Part shown: in pieces, positions 1 through 6,460 of the stretch
How the letters are laid out: every line of letters begins with the position of its first letter
Numbering within the stretch: the first letter of the stretch is position 1
Origin: Methylovulum sp.
Lineage (GTDB): Bacteria > Pseudomonadota > Gammaproteobacteria > Methylococcales > Methylomonadaceae
Direction of reading: 5' to 3'
Length of the DNA stretch: 14,176 nucleotides
Assembly (NCBI GenBank): GCA_016919605.1
Contig: JACXTQ010000238.1
Span: 1-14,176 of the forward strand
Translations under genes and position numbers: made by a program
The notes under the pieces: model-generated
Told to the model about the DNA's origin: nothing
What the model saw: the letters and a program-made list of their open reading frames with translations, nothing else
The model's database searches: none

Positions 1-1
1 C

Positions 2-919
2 TTGCCGATTGGTTACGACACCCTCATCATCGAAGGCCATATCAGCTTTTTAGCCAACACCGCGCACTCGTGCATGAGCAATGATCCTGCGTTTATGGAC
101 ACTTACGGGCCTTACCACCAGCACTTCACCGAACAAGGCGGCTGGCAGTTATTGGCGGAGCGTTATGTCATGAACATGGCGAACGGGCGGTGGTTGTGGC
201 GCAACCGTAGCCAAGTCGCCCAAGCCGACAACGGCAAACTCACCCTTATCTTAAGCTACCAAGCCAACGGCATGGCAAAGGCCGAAACCATCCGCGTTGA
301 TGCCCTCAACATTGTCGCCAAGGACTGCCTAAAAATTGCCGCCATCAGCGATACCGCCGTACAAAAACAACTCGAAACCCTGCGTGACCATATCGCCGCC
401 GCACTCTGCGCCCAAGGGGCGGATGCGTGGAAACACGGCTTGCGTGTCAACCTGAAAGCCGAAGCCGTCATCGGTGCGGGCGCGACCGTCTACCCCAGCC
501 AAGAATTTGCCACCAACAAAGATAAGGACACCGATGGGCGCGAGATCAGTAAAATCCTCGCCAAACGCCGCATCAGCGCCGACCAGTACCAAGCCATTCT
601 GCACGAGCAAAAAGTCGGCAACGCCATCCGTACTATAGACACTTGGTATGATGAAAGTTTAGGCGACAACCGCGCCATCGCCGCCGAACCTTACGGGGTC
701 GTCACCACCGAAAGCATGGTTTACCGCGACAACAAAAGCAAAAAAAACCGCCATTTCTACGACATCATCGGCAAGCTCGACAAAGAACTCGCCCGCCTGC
801 AACAAGACCCGCAACTGACCCCTGACGATTACTTTTTTATGTCGGTGATTGTGCGCGGCGGCGTGTTGGGCGGCGAAGGCAAAAAGGCCAAAACCGCCAA
901 AGCGGAAGCCGACGAATGA
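2..919 (+). CDS. csy3: Cas7f (Csy3), type I-F CRISPR backbone subunit, 5'-truncated by window edge
   Basis: This is the Cas7-family subunit that polymerises along the crRNA to form the backbone of the type I-F surveillance (Csy) complex in the cytoplasm. The 305 visible residues match Csy3 landmarks in order: a SND segment, the ANGRWLWRNR motif near residues 61-70 (ANARFLWRNR in Pseudomonas Csy3), VYPSQEF, VGNAIRTIDTWY, AEPYGVVT and the terminal VIVRGGVLGG. By comparison with Pseudomonas Csy3, roughly 80-100 N-terminal residues lie left of the window, so the first codon shown is not the start. The C-terminus ends in a short charged tail rich in K, A and E. The stop codon overlaps the csy4 start (ATGA), as in a co-transcribed, translationally coupled cas operon. 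Base composition looks more GC-rich than the DNA right of position 2250. The assignment rests on recalled family sequence, with no search done. Confidence 0.93.
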   Translation: MPIGYDTLIIEGHISFLANTAHSCMSNDPAFMDTYGPYHQHFTEQGGWQLLAERYVMNMANGRWLWRNRSQVAQADNGKLTLILSYQANGMAKAETIRVDALNIVAKDCLKIAAISDTAVQKQLETLRDHIAAALCAQGADAWKHGLRVNLKAEAVIGAGATVYPSQEFATNKDKDTDGREISKILAKRRISADQYQAILHEQKVGNAIRTIDTWYDESLGDNRAIAAEPYGVVTTESMVYRDNKSKKNRHFYDIIGKLDKELARLQQDPQLTPDDYFFMSVIVRGGVLGGEGKKAKTAKAEADE

Positions 920-1545
920 TGTACTATACCGACATCCTCCTGTTCCAAGGGGACGACCCTGACGGCATCAGCGATGCCACCGCCCGCTTGCTGGCGGTGC
1001 TGCACGGCATCAACCGCGCCCACGGCAACGCCGAAGAGGGTTATCCCTTAGCGATTGCCTTTCCGCGCTGGCAAGCGCCCACTTCGTCCGCCCACCAACG
1101 CCTGAGCGGCGGCACTACCGGCCCTATCTTGCGGGTGTTTGGCCCTGACATCTTGCTATCCATGCTCAACGCCCATAAGCTTATGCACAGCCTGATGTTG
1201 GAAGGCCGCGCCGACCCCGGCAAAATCTTAACCGCCCCGACAACCGGACAATGGGTCTGCTATCGGCGTTATCTGCGCCAAGAAAAAACCAGCAGCGGCA
1301 GTTATCAAAAACGCCATCATACTTTTTTAGAAAAAAAAGCATCGGATCAAACGGAAAAACCGCAAGCCCCACAGCAACCGCCCAAGCACCGCAACGCGCC
1401 TTACATTTACCTGAGCATCCCCAGGCCGGAAGGAGATAGGGTCACGTTTCCGGTGACGGAAATCATTACCACCGATAAGCCGGAACAACCGTTACGCGCC
1501 AATAGCTGGGGTCTGACCCTAACGGGAGGGCTGCCCTATTTTTGA
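916..1545 (+). CDS. csy4: Cas6f (Csy4) CRISPR RNA endoribonuclease
   Basis: Cas6f cuts pre-crRNA inside each repeat and stays bound to the 3' hairpin of the mature crRNA. The protein is 209 aa, somewhat longer than the usual ~185-190 aa. The N-terminus (MMYYTDILL) and C-terminus (GLTLTGGLPYF) match the Csy4 ends. His30 (His29 if the second ATG is used) aligns with the catalytic His29 of Pseudomonas Csy4. Arg121 in YRRYLRQE aligns with Arg102, which contacts the G at the stem base. The next contact residue, Gln104, is replaced by Glu123. The following helix is QKRHH rather than the very arginine-rich helix of Pseudomonas Csy4. The extra length is a Pro/Gln/Lys-rich linker around residues 140-160. 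The start overlaps csy3 by 4 nt, and a GGAAG at 904-908 could serve as RBS for either of the two tandem ATGs (916 or 919). The leader and array follow directly on the same strand. Confidence 0.9.
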   Translation: MMYYTDILLFQGDDPDGISDATARLLAVLHGINRAHGNAEEGYPLAIAFPRWQAPTSSAHQRLSGGTTGPILRVFGPDILLSMLNAHKLMHSLMLEGRADPGKILTAPTTGQWVCYRRYLRQEKTSSGSYQKRHHTFLEKKASDQTEKPQAPQQPPKHRNAPYIYLSIPRPEGDRVTFPVTEIITTDKPEQPLRANSWGLTLTGGLPYF

Positions 1546-1606
1546 CAAAAAATCGCCTTAAAAGAAAAAATAGGAATAATTTTCGGCTTAAAAATTAACC
1601 TAACCT

Positions 1607-1619
1607 AATCAATGGGTTG
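1607..1619 (+). promoter_or_regulatory. IHF-binding-like site in CRISPR leader
   Basis: The 13-mer AATCAATGGGTTG is an exact fit to the IHF consensus WATCAANNNNTTR and lies 84 bp upstream of the first repeat. IHF bending of the leader is known to guide leader-end spacer integration in type I-E and I-F systems. The function here is inferred from sequence and position only. Confidence 0.6.
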
Positions 1620-1647
1620 CTGGGGCATGAAAAAACATTGTATTTTA

Positions 1648-1677
1648 TTGCCAAATCCCCCGTAACCCTTGTATACT
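1648..1677 (+). promoter_or_regulatory. Putative leader promoter for the CRISPR array
   Basis: TTGCCA (1648-1653) and TATACT (1672-1677) are separated by 18 bp. Each differs from the sigma70 consensus at one position. Transcription would start near 1684, about 20 nt before the first repeat, giving a pre-crRNA independent of the cas operon. This is a sequence-only prediction. Confidence 0.55.
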
Positions 1678-1703
1678 CAAGGCTCTGGTCTGAATAAGGC
1701 CAG

Positions 1704-2073
1704 GTTCACCGCCGCATAGGCGATTTAGAAACTGGCTAGGAGTTGGCCGGGGGTTAGTTGCGTGTTCACCGCCGCATAGGCGATTTAGAAAGACCGACAA
1801 ATCTGGCCAAAAGCCGTCATTAGGTTCACCGCCGCATAGGCGATTTAGAAAAGCGACAGCAACACTGTTATTGAGTGGGAAACCGTTCACCGCCGCATAG
1901 GCGATTTAGAAAAAAAGCCAAGGCGAGACCCGCGCCGACCAAGCGTTCACCGCCGCATAGGCGATTTAGAAATGATTGGAATGATACCGCCAAGGCTTAT
2001 CCCTGTTCACCGCCGCATAGGCGATTTAGAAAAATTGGTTCCTGACAAGGTACATCGCTCCACCGTTCACCGC
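1704..2073 (+). CRISPR. Type I-F CRISPR array: six full 28-nt repeats, six spacers, one truncated terminal repeat
   Basis: Identical 28-nt repeats start at 1704, 1764, 1824, 1885, 1945 and 2005. Each begins GTTCACCGCC and ends GATTTAGAAA, a recognisable I-F repeat. Spacers are 1732-1763, 1792-1823, 1852-1884, 1913-1944, 1973-2004 and 2033-2064. All are 32 nt except the third (33 nt). The seventh unit (2065-2073) keeps only GTTCACCGC before diverging. The leader end is beside csy4 and the degenerate end is distal, so transcription and acquisition run left to right. The repeat can form a CGCC/GGCG stem with a GCATA loop. The next outward pair, C6-G20 in the well-studied Pseudomonas repeat, is C6 opposite A20 here in every full copy. 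No spacer visibly matches elsewhere in the window. Protospacer origin cannot be judged without a search. Confidence 0.97.
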
Positions 2074-2206
2074 TAGTGCTTGCTCGGCAAGCCTTGCATC
2101 CTGCTAATCCTCAAGGCATTCGGTCAAGAGCCTGTTTGCCAAGGTGGTGTGTTCTTGCTTTGCCATTTCGGCAAGCTAAGCATAAGCTTGCTTTATTGGA
2201 CAATAA
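2074..2206 (+). other. Hairpin-rich CRISPR trailer, no gene recognised
   Basis: This is 133 nt between the broken last repeat and the terminator. It contains GCTTGC-TCG-GCAAGC (2078-2092) and the perfect 7-bp inverted repeat GCAAGCT (2171-2177) / AGCTTGC (2185-2191). CGGCAAGC occurs in both structures. Short ORFs crossing it have no recognisable similarity. It may be the 3' tail of pre-crRNA, the scar of a deleted array end, or an unrecognised small RNA. Confidence 0.4.
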
Positions 2207-2248
2207 AAAAAACCCGCCAAGCCGATGGCTTGCGGGTTTTTGTGTTTT
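2207..2248 (+). terminator. Intrinsic terminator after the CRISPR array, possibly bidirectional
   Basis: CCCGCCAAGCC and GGCTTGCGGG pair around a GAT loop with one bulged C. The stem is flanked by an A-run on the left and TTTTTGTGTTTTT on the right. It should stop pre-crRNA transcription, and the A-run would give a U-tract for minus-strand transcripts too. Confidence 0.85.
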
Positions 2249-2344
2249 TAGCGGCATTTTAAACGGATATACCGCAAATTCACCGCAAATTTGCTTTGCA
2301 AATGAATTGGATTTATATAAAAACATATATAAATAAATATGTTA

Positions 2345-2361
2345 TGGTGGGGCGGCGGGAA
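2345..2361 (-). repeat. Putative attachment-site core: tmRNA/tRNA 3'-end-like sequence
   Basis: Read on the minus strand, this is TTCCCGCCGCCCCACCA. It resembles the T-stem/acceptor end of gammaproteobacterial tmRNA genes (…CCCGCCGCCTCCACCA) and ends in CCA. It is one nucleotide shorter than the standard 7-bp acceptor plus ACCA, and the T-loop to its 5' side is not tRNA-like, as expected for a duplicated core rather than a gene. An AT-rich hairpin (AACATAT/ATATGTT) followed by T's lies just past the CCA, in the position of a terminator. P4-like integrases commonly use such 3' ends. The orientation agrees with the minus-strand integrase at the right of the window. The intact copy would be beyond 14176, so the direct repeat cannot be verified here. 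Confidence 0.45.
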
Positions 2362-2392
2362 CTTAATTAACAGTTTATCCTGTTGTTTTTTA

Positions 2393-2441
2393 TAGTAACT
2401 CCATCACATAAATCAATTTAGTGTTACTATGAGTGTTACTA
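2393..2441. repeat. Clustered GTTACTA motifs, possible integrase arm-type or regulator sites
   Basis: AGTGTTACTA occurs twice in direct repeat, at 2420-2429 and 2432-2441 (12-bp period). An inverted partial copy, TAGTAACT, lies at 2393-2400. They sit 30-80 bp inside the putative att core, where tyrosine integrases of islands usually have arm-binding sites. A regulator operator is the alternative. The assignment is by position and repetition only. Confidence 0.4.
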
Positions 2442-2539
2442 AAGCAAAATGTCACACGCTTGCCAGCCTTAATTTTCAGAAAAAGCAATGAACCCGCTAC
2501 ATGCTCAAACTTGCTTAATCTGAGGCAATTGTACTATAA

Positions 2540-2561
2540 AGCCATAACTCGATTTATGGCT
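2540..2561 (-). terminator. Weak terminator-like hairpin downstream of the RM operon
   Basis: AGCCATAA and TTATGGCT form a perfect 8-bp stem around a 6-nt loop. On the minus strand it is followed only by TTATAG, so the U-tract is poor. It lies about 100 nt past the last gene of the leftward operon and may end or stabilise that transcript. Confidence 0.35.
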
Positions 2562-2657
2562 ATTCATTCAGCCAGCACATGAAAAGTTCGAGCTAACCCT
2601 TTTTTATCGCCTTCTGAAATTAGGTGTCGAAAAGCCGCCTGTTACGTCCAATGTAAC

Positions 2658-3038
2658 TTAAGCATGTAAGCCATATTTAACGCCATTGATTGGAAGATCA
2701 CCGTCATATAATTGTTTGGCAAAGACAGGGATAAGTTTTTTTATATTGGCTTCATAAGTATGAAGCCATTCTTCTTTTAGCTTGTCCCTTGCCAGTTCAT
2801 TGATATGGACTTTACCTGATGGCTCAATCAAAACCATTGCCGCGTCCTGTTTGCCCGTCATGTCATTTTTATGCGTGGTGACTACAAAAAGGAAGTCATC
2901 CTTATCTTCAAGCAGGGATGCTAATAATTCGTCCAATAACTCTTCTAGCTCATATTCATATAAGCCATACGCCATTTTGTCGTTATTGAGCAAAGCGTTT
3001 TCTAATACTTTTTTCAGGTTTTTTACGGTTGTTTTCAT
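2658..3038 (-). CDS. Unknown 126-aa protein at the 3' end of the type I RM operon
   Basis: I do not recognise a named family. The protein is small with no signal peptide or membrane segment. The N-terminal half is helical and acidic, with the run YELEELLDELLASLLEDKDD around residues 28-47. A predicted strand-like stretch DFLFVVTTHK follows, then AAMVLIEPSGKVHINE and a helical C-terminus ending NGVKYGLHA. The start ATG is preceded closely by AAGG. It begins 30 nt after hsdS on the same strand with no terminator between, so it is probably co-transcribed with hsdRMS. Context suggests an accessory to restriction or modification, or a passenger gene. That is inference, with no catalytic motif seen. 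The fold looks soluble and compact. Confidence 0.75.
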   Translation of the reverse strand: MKTTVKNLKKVLENALLNNDKMAYGLYEYELEELLDELLASLLEDKDDFLFVVTTHKNDMTGKQDAAMVLIEPSGKVHINELARDKLKEEWLHTYEANIKKLIPVFAKQLYDGDLPINGVKYGLHA

Positions 3039-3068
3039 TGCCTTAAGGTTGATTAATAGGGTTTGTGC

Positions 3069-4763
3069 TTATGCAACCGCTTGCTGTACTAGGGTTTCGG
3101 CCAGTTGTTGTTGCAGCGTTTGCGTGGTGGCTAGTTTGGTTTTCAGTTGTTCGCACAGGCTCATTAGTTCATCGACTTTGGCGACTATGCGGTGTTGTTC
3201 GGGAAGCGGGGGGATTGGTAACAACATTTTTTTAATAATCAAGCCATTTATGTTTGGGTCTTTTCTTAATCCTGCGGCAAAGTTCATCCACAAATAGCGA
3301 ATAGATTTTACATATAAGTGTAAAAAATGAGGATTGAAGTTATCTATTGGCGGTAAAGCAAAAACTGACTGGTTAATCGTTGAGGGAACACCTAATATCC
3401 CTGATTTTCCAATTGTTCCTCGACCTCCATACATAGCAATACAAATAGTATTTTTTGGATAACATGTTAAGTTACATTCTGTTATAGCTTTTTTTGTAAT
3501 TTTCTCCTCCCCATTCATCACAATAGAAAGATTTAAATCTGTAGTTTTAAACCAATTCTCCGTTCCGTTTATAAAATAATGAATTTGGGAACGCAAGGGA
3601 GTAGTTCCAGAGCCGCCATTGAAAACAGTTCCTATTCTTGCCCACTCCCAACTATCAGGCAAAACAAAAGGCTTTTCCTGTTCGCTGATTTTCGGCAATG
3701 GGTTTTGTTTTTTAATTTTGCCTTCGGTGATTAACCGCGCTTTTTCGGTGGCGATTTTCTTTAATAACTCGCTGGCGGGTTCATCGTTGGGTTTTTGTGG
3801 GACTAACTTGCCCATGACGGCTAATTGCAGGATGGTTTGTTTTAACTGTTCGATACTGTTTTCTGTGGTGAAAAGACTGTCAAAATTTGCCGCAATCAGT
3901 GACCACGCTGTTTGAAAGGCTTGCGGATCGGTGGTTTCGGTCAATGTGCCTAATAAACAGCTCACAAGCTGTCGGTGGCTTTGCTGGCTATCGCTTAGTT
4001 TGTGTTCTAATTGGTCGCAAAGGTTCATTAATTCATCGACTTTGGCGACAATGCGGTGTTGTTCGGGGAGTGGTGGAAGTGGAATAGGCAGTTCTTTTAA
4101 TTTAGATGCTTTAATTCCTGTCGCTGTCATTCCTGTAGCTTTTTCGTGAAGTTGCTTTTGAAAATGGGCAGACATAATTAATATTCTTAAAAACTGAGCA
4201 ATATCGGGTTCGTGCAATTGAAAACAGATCACTCTTTGAGCAAGGGCGAATTTCCCTTTAATACTAACAATAGCAACATTTCCTAAAGGTGCTTCTGTAG
4301 TAAATAAAATATCGTTAATTTTAGGAAAACCTCTTGTCATCCACAAGTCATAATCTGATTCACGGATATATTCGTGAGGAGTTCTTGAAATAAAGCCATA
4401 ACGAACATTTTTTGCGGTAATTAATGGAATGCCTGATTCAACTTTTTCGGGTGTTTGTCCCCGATAATCAATAAATTTAGCTAAATTTCCTAAACGGCAA
4501 TATTCCCAATTTAACGGTCTTCCTAAAAATTCTTCTTTAGTGTTAATATGTGCGTTTGCCTTAGTTTTAAGCCCATTCTCTTTAATTAGTTTTTCTTGTT
4601 TGATGACGATTTTCTTTAATAACTCGCTGGCGGGTTCGTCATTAGGCTCTTGCGGTACTAATAAGCCACGCACGGCCAGTTCTAAAATCAACTCGCGCAA
4701 TTTTTTAATGCCCTTGGGCGCGGTTGTCCATATTTCTAACTGATTGGTTATTAACTTATTCAT
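3069..4763 (-). CDS. hsdS: HsdS, type I restriction-modification specificity subunit
   Basis: HsdS recognises the bipartite DNA target and docks two HsdM and two HsdR subunits. The 564 aa fit the longer type IB (EcoAI-like) HsdS. The order is an N-terminal conserved helix (KLRELILELAVRGLLVPQ), TRD1 (about residues 80-220), a central repeat with LPPLPEQHRIVAKVDELM and a long helix, then a second copy of LKQTILQLAVMGKLVPQ with NDEPASELLKKI, TRD2 (about 360-520), and a final IPPLPEQHRIVAKVDELM plus coiled coil. Both half-sites are intact, so the predicted target is split in two. TRD-coding DNA is visibly more AT-rich than the conserved parts, as is common for exchanged specificity domains. The start codon lies inside hsdM (8-nt overlap), implying coupled translation. 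The target sequence cannot be deduced by eye. Confidence 0.95.
   Translation of the reverse strand: MNKLITNQLEIWTTAPKGIKKLRELILELAVRGLLVPQEPNDEPASELLKKIVIKQEKLIKENGLKTKANAHINTKEEFLGRPLNWEYCRLGNLAKFIDYRGQTPEKVESGIPLITAKNVRYGFISRTPHEYIRESDYDLWMTRGFPKINDILFTTEAPLGNVAIVSIKGKFALAQRVICFQLHEPDIAQFLRILIMSAHFQKQLHEKATGMTATGIKASKLKELPIPLPPLPEQHRIVAKVDELMNLCDQLEHKLSDSQQSHRQLVSCLLGTLTETTDPQAFQTAWSLIAANFDSLFTTENSIEQLKQTILQLAVMGKLVPQKPNDEPASELLKKIATEKARLITEGKIKKQNPLPKISEQEKPFVLPDSWEWARIGTVFNGGSGTTPLRSQIHYFINGTENWFKTTDLNLSIVMNGEEKITKKAITECNLTCYPKNTICIAMYGGRGTIGKSGILGVPSTINQSVFALPPIDNFNPHFLHLYVKSIRYLWMNFAAGLRKDPNINGLIIKKMLLPIPPLPEQHRIVAKVDELMSLCEQLKTKLATTQTLQQQLAETLVQQAVA
3161..3203. repeat. HsdS internal direct repeat, copy 1 of pair A
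   Basis: This 43-nt stretch recurs at 4025-4067 with only two mismatches. It encodes the conserved PEQHRIVAKVDELM helix start after each TRD. Such near-identical blocks are substrates for recombination that duplicates, deletes or swaps TRDs. Confidence 0.85.
3752..3782. repeat. HsdS internal direct repeat, copy 1 of pair B
   Basis: This 31-nt stretch recurs identically at 4607-4637 and encodes the NDEPASELLKKI segment that precedes each TRD. With the pair at 3161/4025 it brackets the TRDs. Confidence 0.85.
4025..4067. repeat. HsdS internal direct repeat, copy 2 of pair A
   Basis: Partner of 3161-3203 (41 of 43 identical). It lies in the central conserved region after TRD1. Confidence 0.85.
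4607..4637. repeat. HsdS internal direct repeat, copy 2 of pair B
   Basis: Partner of 3752-3782, identical over 31 nt. It lies in the N-terminal conserved region before TRD1. Confidence 0.85.
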
Positions 4764-6435
4764 GGTTTGTTTGTACGGGTGAAGACAAAGCCACGTCCAG
4801 TATTGTTTTTAATTGTTGCCGCAAGCCGTCAATCTCTTTTTGTTGCAGGGCATATTGTTTTAACAATACGGCTGGGTCATGGCTAAGTTCTTCTGTTTTG
4901 TGCGGGTTTTTGCAATCCAGGTTAAAAATGGCGTTGTAAATGGCTTCACCCGCTTGCTGTTGTTCTTTGGCTTGCTGGTTGAGGGTGTCGAGTTGCTGTT
5001 TTAAGGTGTTGATTTCTTTATCGGGCGTATCATTGGCTAGATTTTTGATCTGGTTATTTAACGCGCTGGCCTGTTGTTTCAGTTGTTCCGCTTGCTGTAG
5101 GTGCGGGTTGGCGCGGTTTTCGGCATCGGCTTTTAATGCGGCAAAATCGACTTGCCACGCTTGCTCATTTTCTAGCCGCGTACTAAAGCCATCGGCTTCG
5201 TTGCCCCACCAGTCTATTTCCGGCTGAAATTCAGCAAAGCGCATGGGTTTGGTTTTGTTGTAACTTTTTACGCCATCGGGGTAAGGGTGTTCATAAAACC
5301 AGATAGTTTGGGTGGGTGTGCCTTTGGTAAAAAATAACAGGTTGGTTTTTATGCCTGTGTAGGGGTTGAACACGCCATTGGGCAAGCGCACGATGGTATG
5401 TAGGTTGCATTCGGTGAGTAGCTTTTCTTTGAGGCGGGTTTTCATGCCTTCGCCAAAAAGGAAACCATCGGGCAACACCACGGCGGCGCGGCCATTGTCT
5501 TTAAGCAAGCGAATGATTAACACCATGAACAAATCAGCGGTTTCGCGGGTTTGAAATTCTTTAGGGAAGTTGCTTTCAATGCCGTTTTCTTCCATGCCAC
5601 CAAATGGCGGATTGGTGATAATCACATCCACGCGTTCTTCGGGTGTCCAGGCGATTAACGCTTTAGCGAGGGTGTTGTCATGGCGTATCTGCACGGGTAT
5701 TTCTATGCCATGCAGAAACATATTGGTGGTGGCAAGCAAATGCGGCAGGGGCTTTTTTTCTATGCCGTAGATGCTGTTTTGTAGCGTTTGTTCGGCTTCG
5801 GTGCTGTTGGCGTAATGCTTGCGCTTATGCTCAATGGTGCAGGTTAAAAAACCGCCTGTGCCACATGCGGGATCAAGGACTTTTTCATTTAATTGGGGAT
5901 CAATGCGGTTTACGATAAATTCAGTGACGGCACGGGGGGTGTAAAATTCGCCCGCATTACCCGCGCTTTGTAAGCCTTTTAAAATTTGTTCGTACATATC
6001 GCCAAACAGGTGGCGTTCTTTGGTTTTGTTAAAGTCGATACCTTCTTGAATTTTGTTGATGACTTCGCGGATTAGCTGCCCTGATTTCATGTAGTTGTAG
6101 GCATCTTCAAACAGGCTGCCAATGACGTATTTTGCGCTGTCATCCGCTTGGGTTTTTAGGTCTTTTAAGGTGGGGAACAATTCATTGTCGATAAAGTTTT
6201 TTAGCTTGTCGCCCGTTAAATCTTCGGGATTGGCTGCCCATACGCGCCAGCGTAGGTTTTCTGGAAGCGGTGATTGGTAGTTGTCTTTCAGCATTTCCCA
6301 TTCTTGTTCTTTGTCGTCAAAGACTTTTAAAAATAGCATCCAGACCAGCTGGCCTATGCGTTGGGCATCACCATCAACGCCCGTATCTTTACGCATAATG
6401 TCTTGAATGGATTTGACTGTGTTGCTAATACTCAT
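4756..6435 (-). CDS. hsdM: HsdM, type I DNA N6-adenine methyltransferase subunit
   Basis: HsdM transfers a methyl group from S-adenosylmethionine to adenine in the HsdS-defined target, protecting host DNA. The 559-aa protein has the HsdM N-terminal helical domain (SIQDIMRKDTGVDGDAQRIG), then GEFYTP (162-167), AdoMet motif I DPACGTGGFL (188-197) and catalytic motif IV NPPFGG (275-280). The C-terminal ~130 residues form an unusually Q/K-rich coiled coil (from about 425), probably the contact with HsdS. N-terminal wording matches the EcoAI/EcoEI (type IB) branch as I recall it. The start ATG lies 25 nt after the hsdR stop with only a weak AAGAA upstream. The 3' end overlaps hsdS by 8 nt. All catalytic motifs are intact. 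Confidence 0.97.
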   Translation of the reverse strand: MSISNTVKSIQDIMRKDTGVDGDAQRIGQLVWMLFLKVFDDKEQEWEMLKDNYQSPLPENLRWRVWAANPEDLTGDKLKNFIDNELFPTLKDLKTQADDSAKYVIGSLFEDAYNYMKSGQLIREVINKIQEGIDFNKTKERHLFGDMYEQILKGLQSAGNAGEFYTPRAVTEFIVNRIDPQLNEKVLDPACGTGGFLTCTIEHKRKHYANSTEAEQTLQNSIYGIEKKPLPHLLATTNMFLHGIEIPVQIRHDNTLAKALIAWTPEERVDVIITNPPFGGMEENGIESNFPKEFQTRETADLFMVLIIRLLKDNGRAAVVLPDGFLFGEGMKTRLKEKLLTECNLHTIVRLPNGVFNPYTGIKTNLLFFTKGTPTQTIWFYEHPYPDGVKSYNKTKPMRFAEFQPEIDWWGNEADGFSTRLENEQAWQVDFAALKADAENRANPHLQQAEQLKQQASALNNQIKNLANDTPDKEINTLKQQLDTLNQQAKEQQQAGEAIYNAIFNLDCKNPHKTEELSHDPAVLLKQYALQQKEIDGLRQQLKTILDVALSSPVQTNHE

Positions 6436-6460
6436 GATTTCTTGTGGTTAATGAAAAAAG

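Larger units (their letters stand above)
2249..2657. other. AT-rich intergenic region at the proposed island edge
   Basis: No convincing gene is present in these ~410 nt. Contents: a short palindrome ATTTGC-TTT-GCAAAT (2289-2303); an AT-rich hairpin AACATAT/ATATGTT (2322-2343); a tmRNA/tRNA 3'-end-like stretch (2345-2361, minus strand); clustered GTTACTA motifs (2393-2441); an 8-bp hairpin (2540-2561); and a 5-bp inverted repeat GTTAC/GTAAC (2641-2657) just past the stop of the minus-strand operon. Confidence 0.6.

Noticed and set aside
1645..1890. Minus-strand open frame encoding a repeated FLNRLCGGEP peptide
   Set aside because: It is the CRISPR repeats read in reverse; the periodicity equals repeat plus spacer.
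2076..2336. Short plus-strand ORFs in the trailer/terminator region
   Set aside because: They cross the intrinsic terminator and hairpins, have no RBS or recognisable sequence, and are best seen as chance frames.
2345..2361. A complete tRNA or tmRNA gene at this place
   Set aside because: Only the 3'-end-like stretch is present; no T-loop, anticodon arm or acceptor 5' strand can be found beside it.
2782..3297. Plus-strand 171-aa frame rich in Ser and Cys
   Set aside because: Antisense shadow of the 126-aa gene and hsdS with low-complexity composition.
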